From Thermoplasmata archaeon (GTDB lineage Archaea; Thermoplasmatota; Thermoplasmata; Thermoplasmatales; GCA-001856825), in the NCBI GenBank assembly GCA_021792355.1, contig JAJYUV010000015.1, positions 1-19,397 of the forward strand: a DNA stretch of 19,397 nucleotides, given 5' to 3'. The translations under genes and the position numbers were made by a program. Each line of letters begins with the position of its first letter. Position 1 is the stretch's first letter. The notes under the pieces are model-generated. The model worked only from the letters and a program-made list of their open reading frames with translations. It searched no databases and was not told the DNA's origin. Shown here piece after piece: positions 1-7,362 of this stretch.

Positions 1-180
1 GGTCCAGAGGCGTCGAATGGATATCACACGGGTTTCAGATTGACTGGACAGGCTGGAGAAGGGAGCACTCACGGCATTGAAGAGTACCTGAAGATAAAGA
101 ACATTTACGTGAACTATTCACGAAAAAATCTCGAAATAGAGACGGTAAGGGAAGAGATACTGAAGCCATCCCATGGGTAG
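1..180 (+). CDS. Probable aldehyde dehydrogenase, C-terminal fragment (5' end outside window)
   Basis: Frame 1 is open from the first base to a TAG at 178-180, giving 59 residues. The fragment contains TGQAGEGSTHGIEEYLKIK. This resembles the end of the aldehyde dehydrogenase superfamily, where a Gly-rich segment is followed by G-I/L-E-E-[YF]-x-x-x-K and a short beta strand (here NIYVNY) used in oligomerisation. The catalytic Cys and Glu would lie upstream and cannot be seen. Such enzymes oxidise aldehydes to acids with NAD(P), for example sugar-derived aldehydes in archaeal non-phosphorylating pathways, but the substrate cannot be judged from this tail. A T-rich stretch (about 221-230) after the stop could serve as an archaeal terminator. 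The family call is moderate because only the tail is available. Confidence 0.55.
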   Translation, partial: GPEASNGYHTGFRLTGQAGEGSTHGIEEYLKIKNIYVNYSRKNLEIETVREEILKPSHG

Positions 181-523
181 ATACGGTTCAGACAGATAGT
201 AATTCGCACCGAAGGTTAACATTTTTATTTCATCCTTCTAATAACGATTTCAAAAAATCAATTCCGAGATTATTCTTTACACAGTTCTTCATAGTAGAAA
301 GCGTTGCTTCATCATCCAATGAATCACCATCATGTTGACCAGCGGACTTGCTTTTTCGGATTTGATTAATTTTCAAATCTCGGAGTTTATTTTGCAGAAG
401 GTTCAGACGGTTTCACACATTTGAATTCAATTATCTTGTTTGCAATAGCTGTGTCATCACCCCTTTAAAAGGCAGCGTGCTCACATTGAAAACTTCAAGA
501 CCTTTTTGAAACGCATTATGGAA
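181..523. other. Gene-poor gap between convergent genes
   Basis: These 343 bases separate the end of the aldehyde dehydrogenase fragment from the end of the MFS gene. No RNA gene or convincing CDS was recognised. The minus strand is open from 412 down to a TGA at 230-232 (60 codons). Its first usable start is a TTG at 374-376, giving a 48-residue polypeptide ending in FLKSLLEG. It is charged and coiled-coil-like near its start, has no visible Shine-Dalgarno and matches no family I know. It may be chance, a small unknown gene or a decayed one. T-rich stretches near 221-230 could terminate the plus-strand gene. Confidence 0.5.
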
Positions 524-1819
524 TCAGATACGATCCACTTGAGATTCGCTGAGTTGTTCTCCCCTGATCTTCATTTTCTCTCTGAATTTCGAAATGTCTT
601 TTGGAATGATGAATATTAGTAGTGCGAAAACAATTCCACAAAATATCCAGGTCACCGAGCTGACAACAGTGATTGCGAACTGAAGTGATATGACAGTAGC
701 CACAATCCCAACTATTCCAGGTCCGAATGCACTTCCTGCACTTGCAAAGAAATTGAGGTACGCGGTCGCGCTCCCCCGCAGTTCTGGCTCAATGATATCC
801 ATGACTCCTGCATTCACACTAGGTCCCGCCATGGGTAGTACAAATGCAGTAATGACCCCAAGCACGTAGAAGCGGTCAATCGAAGTTGTGTACATAGTAA
901 GAAAGATGAGAATTGCGGACAAGAACACAACAACCGTTCCAAGGATTGCTCTCCCGCTTGATATCCTTTTGAACAGAAAGTCGCTTAGATACCCAGAGAC
1001 TAAGTTGCCCGCGACCATTGAAACTATCCATATTAAAAGTACCACAGTTATCGTAAATGAGGGTATTTTCCTGACAATGGCCATATAGGTGATTATCCAG
1101 AAGCTTATCGCAGTCCAAGGAATGGTCCCGAAGAATCCCTGGATGAAAAGAAGGAGAAGAGACCTGTTCGTCAGTATCTTCTTGATATCTGAGAGCTTGA
1201 CCTTGTATATATCCGATGCAACATGACCTTGCAGCTCGGGCTCAGATGATCCTCTTGGAATTTCTTTTACCAGAAAAAAGATCAGTGCTCCGACTGCAAG
1301 ACTGAGTCCGGCGGTGATAAAGAATGAATATCTCCAGTTCAGTCCTGCCCCTATGACTGTAAGGGGAATGACTATGCCAAGAAGATATCCAATTGGACTT
1401 GCAGCATTGATCACGCCCATTGCCTTTCCCCTGCTCTTTGGTTCAAAATAATCTGCCGTGAGGGTGTAAGCGCCTGATGGGATGGGATAGCCGATCCCGG
1501 TCAGGATCCTCGTAACGAATAACTGAGAAAATATCCTTGATAGAGCGTTGATCCATGTCGTCGCTCCCAGGATCACTGCCATTAGGACTGTAAGAAGTTT
1601 TCTGGAGTATTTATCGTACAAGTACCCCCACAATGGATAAAGAACAGTTCCAACTATCAACGTGGAAGTTACTAGCAATCCAAGAATTGCGTCGGTAACG
1701 TGGTACTCTTGGATAAGCTGTGGTTCCACCGCTGATATTACGTAGGTGTCTGCAGATTGTATCATGAGAAAAGCTGACAAAACGGTAACAACACCCCACT
1801 TGTACCTGCTTTTGCTCAT
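524..1819 (-). CDS. MFS transporter (12-TM, organic solute permease)
   Basis: This 431-residue protein is almost entirely hydrophobic segments joined by short charged loops, as expected for a 12-helix major facilitator. The MFS signature loop between helices 2 and 3 reads GYLYDKYSRK (residues 65-74). Helix 4 carries R104 before TGIG. The segment ADYFEPKSRGKAMG (122-135) is the usual loop before helix 5. A longer central loop near residues 190-215 separates the two six-helix halves. Family members move sugars, organic acids or drugs by proton or anion coupling; the substrate is not readable here. Being first in a glycoside-use island suggests uptake of a sugar, sugar acid or breakdown product. 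It starts with ATG and diverges from the CGDB-like gene across 123 bases of AT-rich DNA. AT-rich TATA-like elements (about 1827-1850) precede the start. Confidence 0.85.
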   Translation of the reverse strand: MSKSRYKWGVVTVLSAFLMIQSADTYVISAVEPQLIQEYHVTDAILGLLVTSTLIVGTVLYPLWGYLYDKYSRKLLTVLMAVILGATTWINALSRIFSQLFVTRILTGIGYPIPSGAYTLTADYFEPKSRGKAMGVINAASPIGYLLGIVIPLTVIGAGLNWRYSFFITAGLSLAVGALIFFLVKEIPRGSSEPELQGHVASDIYKVKLSDIKKILTNRSLLLLFIQGFFGTIPWTAISFWIITYMAIVRKIPSFTITVVLLIWIVSMVAGNLVSGYLSDFLFKRISSGRAILGTVVVFLSAILIFLTMYTTSIDRFYVLGVITAFVLPMAGPSVNAGVMDIIEPELRGSATAYLNFFASAGSAFGPGIVGIVATVISLQFAITVVSSVTWIFCGIVFALLIFIIPKDISKFREKMKIRGEQLSESQVDRI

Positions 1820-1942
1820 TCTCTCGTATATTTTTTAAACCGTATTAATAATTTTTTACGATTTTTCTCTTATTGTTAATGAGTCTACAAAACATAAGGC
1901 AAGACAAAAAGTAATTCATACTAAAAATTTTCATATTAGAAA
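1820..1942. promoter_or_regulatory. Divergent promoter region, MFS transporter / CGDB-like gene
   Basis: These 123 bases lie between two divergent start codons and are strongly AT-rich. Towards the MFS gene the minus strand reads TATTAATAC (centre about 27 nt before the ATG) and TTTAAAAAATATA (closer in). Towards the CGDB-like gene, TACTAAAAATTT (1918-1929) lies about 14-25 nt before the ATG at 1943. Either could be a TATA box for a leaderless or short-leader transcript. Shared control of both genes by one regulator is possible, but no clear palindrome was seen. Confidence 0.4.
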
Positions 1943-2305
1943 ATGAATACAAACTGGATATACTTGCCAGTTCAATACTTGAAAAACAGTTTTAAGAAGA
2001 TCGATGACAGAACAATAGAGTTCAAAATCAAGAACATGGAAGGATCCGCAAGAGTGAACATATCGCCATCCATCTACCTGGATGGTGACGACATCTCTGC
2101 TGGAAGCACTGTGAGCACTAAAGAAGGGGAATTTGAAGCTGTAAAAAAGAACATGGACCTGGACATTTTGCTGGGTGAATCTATTGCTATGAGATCGGTC
2201 TTGGAAAAACCTCTCAATCCGGGAAGTCATAAAATCAAGGTAATCATCGGAGTTAACTTTCCACTCTGGACTACATTTGAGTTAGAATTCAAGGTGAAGG
2301 CATAA
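1943..2305 (+). CDS. Small protein resembling C-glycoside deglycosidase beta subunit (CGDB/DUF6379)
   Basis: The 120-residue protein has no signal peptide or membrane segment and alternates short strands, so it is probably a cytoplasmic beta-sandwich. The segment SPSIYLDGDDISAG (41-54) fits the family pattern in which a strand leads to a surface DG turn. EKPLNPGSHKIKVIIGV (88-104) fits the 'plePG-H-x-v-x-v' closing strands. In characterised bacterial systems CGDB proteins bind a xylose-isomerase-like alpha subunit. The pair cleaves the C-C bond of 3-keto C-glycosides. No alpha subunit is present here. The stop lies three bases from the stop of the convergent GH4 gene. I made the family match from memory of the fold pattern, not from an alignment; a generic Ig-like sugar-binding domain is the main alternative. 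Confidence 0.4.
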   Translation: MNTNWIYLPVQYLKNSFKKIDDRTIEFKIKNMEGSARVNISPSIYLDGDDISAGSTVSTKEGEFEAVKKNMDLDILLGESIAMRSVLEKPLNPGSHKIKVIIGVNFPLWTTFELEFKVKA

Positions 2306-2308
2306 TGA

Positions 2309-3682
2309 TTAATTGAAGTGTTTGGCCATCTCCTTGTTCTCCTTTAGGCCCAATAATTCTTGAACAACTCTTTCCGCCTGTTTGTTAGTCCGGGTGCGCG
2401 GATCTGCCATCAACCACTCTAAGAGCATCTCCTTTCCGCCGTCCGTGAAGGCTTCAAGTGCCCATTCCATTCTCTGGATTCTCGGAAGAATCGAAAAGTT
2501 CATCACTTTCTTTGGTAGTTTTCTACCTCCGATTCTATGGATCCCCTTTCCATCAATTACTGAAGGAGTCTCAACTGCAACATTATCTCGGATTCCATCA
2601 AAAATTCCGTTATTGATAACGTTGACCTGATAGTTACCTCTCACATCGTTTGCCAAAGCGTTTAGTATTGGAACCACAGGTTCGTCGCTGATTCCAGATG
2701 GAAATAGATCTGAAAGAAATTCTTTTGTGTTTTCGAGAGCGTTGTTTATTGCTGACATATTCCTCTTCTCACTATCCAGGTAGAATTTCCAACCTATTGC
2801 AGAATCAAACCCACCGAGAGCTCCATACCATCGGACCTTTGTTCTGTGATTTCTGTGATACTTCCAGGATCCGCTCCGGACGGTGTCTCCAATCGGAACT
2901 AGTCCAAATTCATTGTACATATCCACCATCGCTGGAGACATCTGAACACTCAGTGGGTTCGACCTAGTTGTAGTCAGCCACCCTTTGTAAAACGAATGGT
3001 ATTCCTTGTCGACCCATTCCCGAAGGATAGGGTAAGCATCTTCTTGACGATTCTTGAACTTGGTCATCCAAATTGTGTGATTGAGACCTATCGACTCAAC
3101 TTCCATCTCCCGCTCTCTGAGTCCGACTGAACCTACGATATCCCTATAATCCATGTGACCGTGACACACCCCCACCAACTTTATCTTGAACAATCGTCCG
3201 ATCAACGTCGTGAGTTCAAACACCGGATTTGAAAGTTGAAGTAGCCAAGATTCCGGGCTCAACTCTTCGACATCTTCTGCAATGTCTCTAGCGAGCTTGA
3301 GTTGGTAGTATCCCCAGATAGTATGGTAGTCGGAGACCATGTTCCCCTCTACGCTATTTATCCCCCTAAAATATCCATTTTTCTCAGAGATGGCCCTCAT
3401 CTTTTCATAGTACTGGTGTCCCCCAGCCATTGCCGTATTTATTACGAAGTCAGAATCTTTGATGGCTTCTCTCCTGTTCTTAGTCTTGAGAACCGTCATT
3501 TCAAATTTTACCTCAGCAGAACATCTCTTCGCCAGCCTGTACACTGAGTTGAGCCGATCCTCATCTATGTCCATCAGAGAGATAGTACTTCCCTTCATTT
3601 CTTGAGTCGAGCAGAGATCGTGTATAATAGTAGAACTCCAGAACAAACTCCCTGCTCCTAATATTGCAATCTTCAAAGGCAC
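2309..3682 (-). CDS. Glycoside hydrolase family 4 enzyme (NAD- and metal-dependent alpha-glycosidase type)
   Basis: This 457-residue protein matches GH4 in length and motif order. IAILGAGSLFW (5-15) is the NAD-binding Gly-rich loop. LMDID (36-40) supplies the acidic residue that binds NAD ribose. SNPVFELTT (151-159) carries the conserved NP. VCHGH (172-176) holds the metal-binding Cys173 in a CHGH tetrapeptide. GLNHTIW (199-205) gives the metal-binding His202. GH4 enzymes oxidise the substrate at C3 with NAD, eliminate the aglycone and re-reduce the product; they need Mn2+ and usually reducing conditions. The residues around the Cys differ between GH4 specificities, and this version does not let me name the sugar; alpha-glucosidase, alpha-glucuronidase and alpha-galactosidase are all possible. 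The start is GTG at 3680-3682, directly before the Rossmann strand. It diverges from the PHP gene and converges on the CGDB-like gene. Confidence 0.85.
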   Translation of the reverse strand: MPLKIAILGAGSLFWSSTIIHDLCSTQEMKGSTISLMDIDEDRLNSVYRLAKRCSAEVKFEMTVLKTKNRREAIKDSDFVINTAMAGGHQYYEKMRAISEKNGYFRGINSVEGNMVSDYHTIWGYYQLKLARDIAEDVEELSPESWLLQLSNPVFELTTLIGRLFKIKLVGVCHGHMDYRDIVGSVGLREREMEVESIGLNHTIWMTKFKNRQEDAYPILREWVDKEYHSFYKGWLTTTRSNPLSVQMSPAMVDMYNEFGLVPIGDTVRSGSWKYHRNHRTKVRWYGALGGFDSAIGWKFYLDSEKRNMSAINNALENTKEFLSDLFPSGISDEPVVPILNALANDVRGNYQVNVINNGIFDGIRDNVAVETPSVIDGKGIHRIGGRKLPKKVMNFSILPRIQRMEWALEAFTDGGKEMLLEWLMADPRTRTNKQAERVVQELLGLKENKEMAKHFN

Positions 3683-3814
3683 AGTGGGTCACTCACGTCA
3701 ATTATCACCAATAAAATAATAAAGGCTTCGAGAACCGCAAGTTAGTTCAAGATCATAATGGAAATTCATCCAAGTCTTCCCTATATCACTAGGTCTCGCT
3801 TCAATAAACAAGAC

Positions 3815-3823
3815 GTTAAATTT
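3815..3823 (+). promoter_or_regulatory. TATA-like box for PHP gene (leaderless)
   Basis: GTTAAATTTA has its centre about 27 nt before the ATG at 3846, the normal TATA-to-start distance in archaea. The mRNA is therefore probably leaderless and this ATG is the right start. Confidence 0.55.
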
Positions 3824-3845
3824 AGGGAAGAGATGGCTCTTTGTA

Positions 3846-4760
3846 ATGGAAGACGACATCGTTTATTTTCAGGCCCATACTCATTCAAAATACTCTATAA
3901 ACAGACTGAGCGGAGAGGGGGTTTTCCACAAGTTAACGTGGCCCATTGAACGTTTCATCCTAAGAACAATAATGAAGAGTCCAAAAGGGCTCTTGAAGTT
4001 GGCCCATAAGAAGGGAGTTAGTTATGTGGCTGTCACCGACCACAATCGTTTACCAGCGATAGACGAAGGAAGAGATTATTTGATTACCGGGGAGGAGTGG
4101 GGTCAAAGAAGGGGTCATTCAAATCTTATCGACCTCGTCGTATCTGTTTCTCCAGAATGTGGTTATTTTGAAGGGATCGAACCAGAAAGTCCAAAAGACT
4201 TCCGGAATGCTGCATTAGAAGCCGCCAGACAGGGGAGCTTTGTTTCAATCAACCATCCCTTCAAGAAAGATGCATGGCTGTGGGGGGAGGAAAGTTACAC
4301 CCTCGCCAACGCTGTCGAAATATGGAATGGAAAATGGTGTGAAGAGAACCAGAAAGCACTTGATTTGTGGCAGAAATTGCTGGTCGGTGGGTCTAAGATA
4401 TGGTGCATGGCGGGGAACGATTTTCACGTCAATCGCATCTTCAACATAGATTTCCAGGTACTTGCTTTCACCAATACTGATTCAAAGCAGTCTCTGATCT
4501 TAAAGCTAAAAAATGGGGATTTCTCGATCACAAGAGATACAGGAACCCCCATCGTCTTTCTCCGCAAAGATCTGAGTTATCTGATCGAAAAATATCGAGA
4601 ACCAATAGAGCTGAGGGTGGTTTTCCCAAGTCACACCGAAAAAAGACAAACTCCATCGAAAACGGGAGTAATAGAAAGGAAAGAGCATCAGAATTTCGTG
4701 AGATTAGAACTATGGGAAGAAAATACCCCTCTCAGTTTTTCTAATCCCGTTTTCCTTTGA
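3846..4760 (+). CDS. PHP-domain metallohydrolase (CehA/McbA-like)
   Basis: This 304-residue protein carries the PHP metal-site motifs in order: HTHSKYS (11-17), VTDHN (63-67), GEEWG (82-86) with H91, INHPF (135-139) and GNDFH (190-194). Together these form a di- or trinuclear metal site. PHP proteins are phosphoesterases or related hydrolases; stand-alone members of this type are often labelled CehA/McbA after a carbamate hydrolase, but most have no known substrate. The barrel ends near residue 240. The remaining 60 or so residues are strand-rich and may form a small accessory domain. The last 51 bases also encode, on the other strand, the end of the (alpha/alpha)6 glycosidase gene. The context suggests it removes an ester, phosphate or carbamoyl group from an imported sugar, which is inference. 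Confidence 0.8.
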   Translation: MEDDIVYFQAHTHSKYSINRLSGEGVFHKLTWPIERFILRTIMKSPKGLLKLAHKKGVSYVAVTDHNRLPAIDEGRDYLITGEEWGQRRGHSNLIDLVVSVSPECGYFEGIEPESPKDFRNAALEAARQGSFVSINHPFKKDAWLWGEESYTLANAVEIWNGKWCEENQKALDLWQKLLVGGSKIWCMAGNDFHVNRIFNIDFQVLAFTNTDSKQSLILKLKNGDFSITRDTGTPIVFLRKDLSYLIEKYREPIELRVVFPSHTEKRQTPSKTGVIERKEHQNFVRLELWEENTPLSFSNPVFL

Positions 4761-6329
4761 TCCGTACAGCAGTGCCTGGACGAGAAAAGCGGATGAGCCG
4801 GGGAAGTGAATGCCAGTGAGGCATCTTCCGGTTTCACGATCTATCGTTTCACAGCTGAGCCCGTCATCCATGGACAGGTTCTCCAGCACAGATCTGTCTC
4901 CAATTCCCGATAACACTTGGGTGGCATAAGAGTGAATCCATGGCTGATTGACGTGCCTGTTTCCAAATCCGCCAAATTTCCCTTCTATTTTGAACTCATT
5001 CTTGTCAGATTTGATCCATTCCACTGTGTTCTTGAATACCATGGACTCTTTATCAATAAATCCAAGGTATGGAAAGAGGAGAAGGGAACCGGTGGGATCA
5101 TCATAGAACTCGTAGTGACCGTTCAGGTCAGAGGAATAAGAAAACATGTCGTCCTTGACCAACGCTTTCATGATGTCTTCTTTAATCTTTTCAGAGTACT
5201 CCAGGTAGGTTCGATCCAGTAAGACATCCTTGACTCTCAAGGCATACGTGCGCATCGAGTACCAGAGTGCAACGTTGTCAAAAGTAACGTAGGGGTATGT
5301 AGTGGGGTCATCCGAACTGTTCAAATCCGTGCTAAATAAATTGTACTCTTCGCTCTTCCGGGAAATGAGTATGTCCATCAGTTGGCTAGTTCTTGTAACA
5401 GTATCTTCAGGAGTTAGTACGTTGTGAACTATTGCTCTTTCAAGTGCAAGAAAATAGTATGACAGCTGATCTAGTTCGAAGCCGTCGTACAATATGCGCC
5501 CATCCATATAAAGAGAATGAATTCCTCTATGCTTCCAATACTTTGTAAACAGCAAAGAAAGAAGAACCCTTGCCCTCTCTGGATCGTATCGTTCTATAAC
5601 CGGAAAGGTCCAGAATATGAAGTCTCTAGCCCAAAATCCACTAGACACATAGTACTTCGGACTCTTCGAAGCAATAATGCAATCATCATCATTGTCTACG
5701 AATTTGGAGTTCGAGTTGAAGATCGACATAAGAATGTTGTCTCTCACGACCTTATTGTCGACTTCCTCGAATCGGCTCATATAGTTGTCTGTCTCAATCT
5801 CCAGATTACTTTCTCCGATCCTTGAGAGATGAACTACATTCAGAACTGCTCTATCGGGAGTGTCCCCGATACCCACAAAGCACCCGCTATCCCCTTGTCT
5901 AAATGCAATAGATGGAAGGCGATCCCCTATAGAGACATAATAGGCGGGAGTTTCAGACCAGTTAGTCTTTTTGCTCTTTACTCTACTAGGGATTTCCCAG
6001 AATATCTTGGAATAGGCACTCACGGTGAGTTTATTGCGTATCTTGATTCCAAGGTAAAAACCTGGCTTGTCGGGGGGAACCACTATCTTTATCCCTACCT
6101 CTCCAGAGATCTTCTCCAGCCATCCAGAACCACGGAAGTCATTTTCCGAGACGAGCCCGCGCACTCTGAAACAGACCAGTGTCGATCCGCTGCTGACGGG
6201 GAAACAGACCTCCAGAACGTCTTCTTTTATGATAATTGAAAGGTAATAGTTAGCTCCTAACCTGTAATTCTGCTTGACAACTCTCTCGGGCGAAGTTATT
6301 AACTTCTTATTGGCAAAGTCATAATTCAA
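4710..6329 (-). CDS. (alpha/alpha)6-barrel glycosidase (GH15/GH125-like), specificity unknown
   Basis: The 539-residue protein has a strand-rich N-terminal part (about 1-190, probably a beta-sandwich) followed by a helical toroid. FWARDFIFW (232-240) matches the aromatic-x-RD motif in the first barrel loop of GH15-, GH63- and GH125-type enzymes. DGFELDQLSYYFLALE (282-297) is the typical D-G-x-x-x-D helix. YDDPTGSLLLFPYLGF (409-424) resembles the DD-x-x-SLL-x-PYLG segment of GH125 exo-alpha-mannosidases. SCETIDRETG (492-501) is the late acidic loop where such enzymes often place a catalytic base. No signal peptide, so it is probably cytoplasmic. The start is TTG at 6327-6329, chosen because a strong Shine-Dalgarno lies 10 nt upstream and no ATG occurs near the N-terminus. 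It overlaps the nitrilase-like gene by 11 bases and the PHP gene by 51. The barrel fold is likely; the exact family is not certain. Confidence 0.6.
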   Translation of the reverse strand: MNYDFANKKLITSPERVVKQNYRLGANYYLSIIIKEDVLEVCFPVSSGSTLVCFRVRGLVSENDFRGSGWLEKISGEVGIKIVVPPDKPGFYLGIKIRNKLTVSAYSKIFWEIPSRVKSKKTNWSETPAYYVSIGDRLPSIAFRQGDSGCFVGIGDTPDRAVLNVVHLSRIGESNLEIETDNYMSRFEEVDNKVVRDNILMSIFNSNSKFVDNDDDCIIASKSPKYYVSSGFWARDFIFWTFPVIERYDPERARVLLSLLFTKYWKHRGIHSLYMDGRILYDGFELDQLSYYFLALERAIVHNVLTPEDTVTRTSQLMDILISRKSEEYNLFSTDLNSSDDPTTYPYVTFDNVALWYSMRTYALRVKDVLLDRTYLEYSEKIKEDIMKALVKDDMFSYSSDLNGHYEFYDDPTGSLLLFPYLGFIDKESMVFKNTVEWIKSDKNEFKIEGKFGGFGNRHVNQPWIHSYATQVLSGIGDRSVLENLSMDDGLSCETIDRETGRCLTGIHFPGSSAFLVQALLYGSKENGIRKTERGIFFP

Positions 6330-7353
6330 TTTCTACAGTCCCCTCCTCATAGTCCAATGACTTATTGGATACGGTATCTCGGTCAACATATTCATTCAAG
6401 CCGTATCCCGGAATGCCAGTTAACGAATGAAAACCAGTAACCGGCAGATTTCCAATATAGCTCATCCTAGTGTCTCCAACTTCTGCCTTCTTTGTTATGC
6501 TGGATTGTCCTTCAAATCTAATGTCAAGCAAATTCCCTACCATCATGGGATTGATAACGTTCTTGATCCTTTCCATTCTTTGAGTAATGTGATACGCAGA
6601 ATCCATCCATTCTTCCGGTTGCCATCTGCCGTTACTGAGGAAGGAATTCCACTTTCCCGGATTGGCATCTGGCTGTATAATCAGATATGCATCTTCCAGC
6701 TTTGACATGTACACGGGTTCAAAAGCATCCAAACTGATTGCTATTCCGATCTTCTTCTCATCAAGCTTGAAAGGGGACACGGTTGAGATGTCTCCGCCAG
6801 ATATCCCAAGATCTGATTCCATGGCGGTTGGAAAAACCTTGTCTTGTCTGAACAAAAGTTCGCCAGATGTGCCGAACACAAATGCGGTGTTGTAAACTCT
6901 TGCTACAGAGAATTCCCAGTTTTCACCCTTCTTTTCGAACCTAGGCATATTGTTGCACGCAAGAGTGTGAACAGAGTATTCTTTGGAGAGAGAACTAAAA
7001 AAATTATAGAATTTTCGAACAAAAAGATCAGTGAGGGAAAGAAAGATGGCAGTTGTAAAATTCTGAATTTCGTTTTCCTTTGCAATTGAATCGATCTTCC
7101 TTTGGTCTTTGGAATAAAGTGCCTGTATTGCTTCGAGCGAGGACTGTGCTTTCATTCCCGCAAAGGCAGTTAGGAGTCCGATATCCTCGGGGAACACTAT
7201 AAAGTCGCCGGGATTGGTATCTTTATAAAACTTTTCAACGTGAGATGGAAACCCAGTCCTGAAATCATCGACCTCAATCTTGAATTGAACCCCGATAAAT
7301 CTCACGAATGTTGTATTGTCAGGAAACTTAAAAACTTTCTTTTGGTCTTCCAA
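6319..7353 (-). CDS. Nitrilase-superfamily protein with catalytic Cys replaced by Ser
   Basis: The 344-residue protein follows the carbon-nitrogen hydrolase pattern. FIVFPEDIGL (51-60) holds the first catalytic Glu (E56). FRQDKVFP (168-175) holds the catalytic Lys (K172). IGIAISLDAFEP (202-213) is the nucleophile elbow, where family members normally have C-x-D. Here the codon is AGT, so residue 207 is Ser in place of Cys. Relatives hydrolyse amides or nitriles or transfer acyl groups through a Cys thioester; this one may be inactive, altered in chemistry or a binding protein. An extra helical segment (about 62-125) lies between the Glu and Lys motifs. The likely start is TTG at 7351-7353, nine bases after the SIS stop; no clear Shine-Dalgarno supports it. 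The context suggests a role on an N-substituted sugar. Confidence 0.75.
   Translation of the reverse strand: MEDQKKVFKFPDNTTFVRFIGVQFKIEVDDFRTGFPSHVEKFYKDTNPGDFIVFPEDIGLLTAFAGMKAQSSLEAIQALYSKDQRKIDSIAKENEIQNFTTAIFLSLTDLFVRKFYNFFSSLSKEYSVHTLACNNMPRFEKKGENWEFSVARVYNTAFVFGTSGELLFRQDKVFPTAMESDLGISGGDISTVSPFKLDEKKIGIAISLDAFEPVYMSKLEDAYLIIQPDANPGKWNSFLSNGRWQPEEWMDSAYHITQRMERIKNVINPMMVGNLLDIRFEGQSSITKKAEVGDTRMSYIGNLPVTGFHSLTGIPGYGLNEYVDRDTVSNKSLDYEEGTVEIEL
6340..6348 (-). promoter_or_regulatory. Shine-Dalgarno deciding the TTG start of the barrel glycosidase
   Basis: On the minus strand GAGGAGGGG ends 10 nt before the TTG at 6327-6329. It lies inside the end of the nitrilase-like gene, which fits translation from a shared operon mRNA. 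Confidence 0.6.
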
Positions 7354-7362
7354 ATTTCTGTT

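Noticed and set aside
3758..3949. 63-codon plus-strand frame beginning before the PHP gene
   Set aside because: Overlaps the PHP start and its TATA box in another frame, with no motif; the PHP frame carries the metal ligands.
5829..6239. 136-codon plus-strand open frame
   Set aside because: Lies antisense within the barrel glycosidase gene, has no recognisable motif, and the minus-strand product is clearly the coding one.
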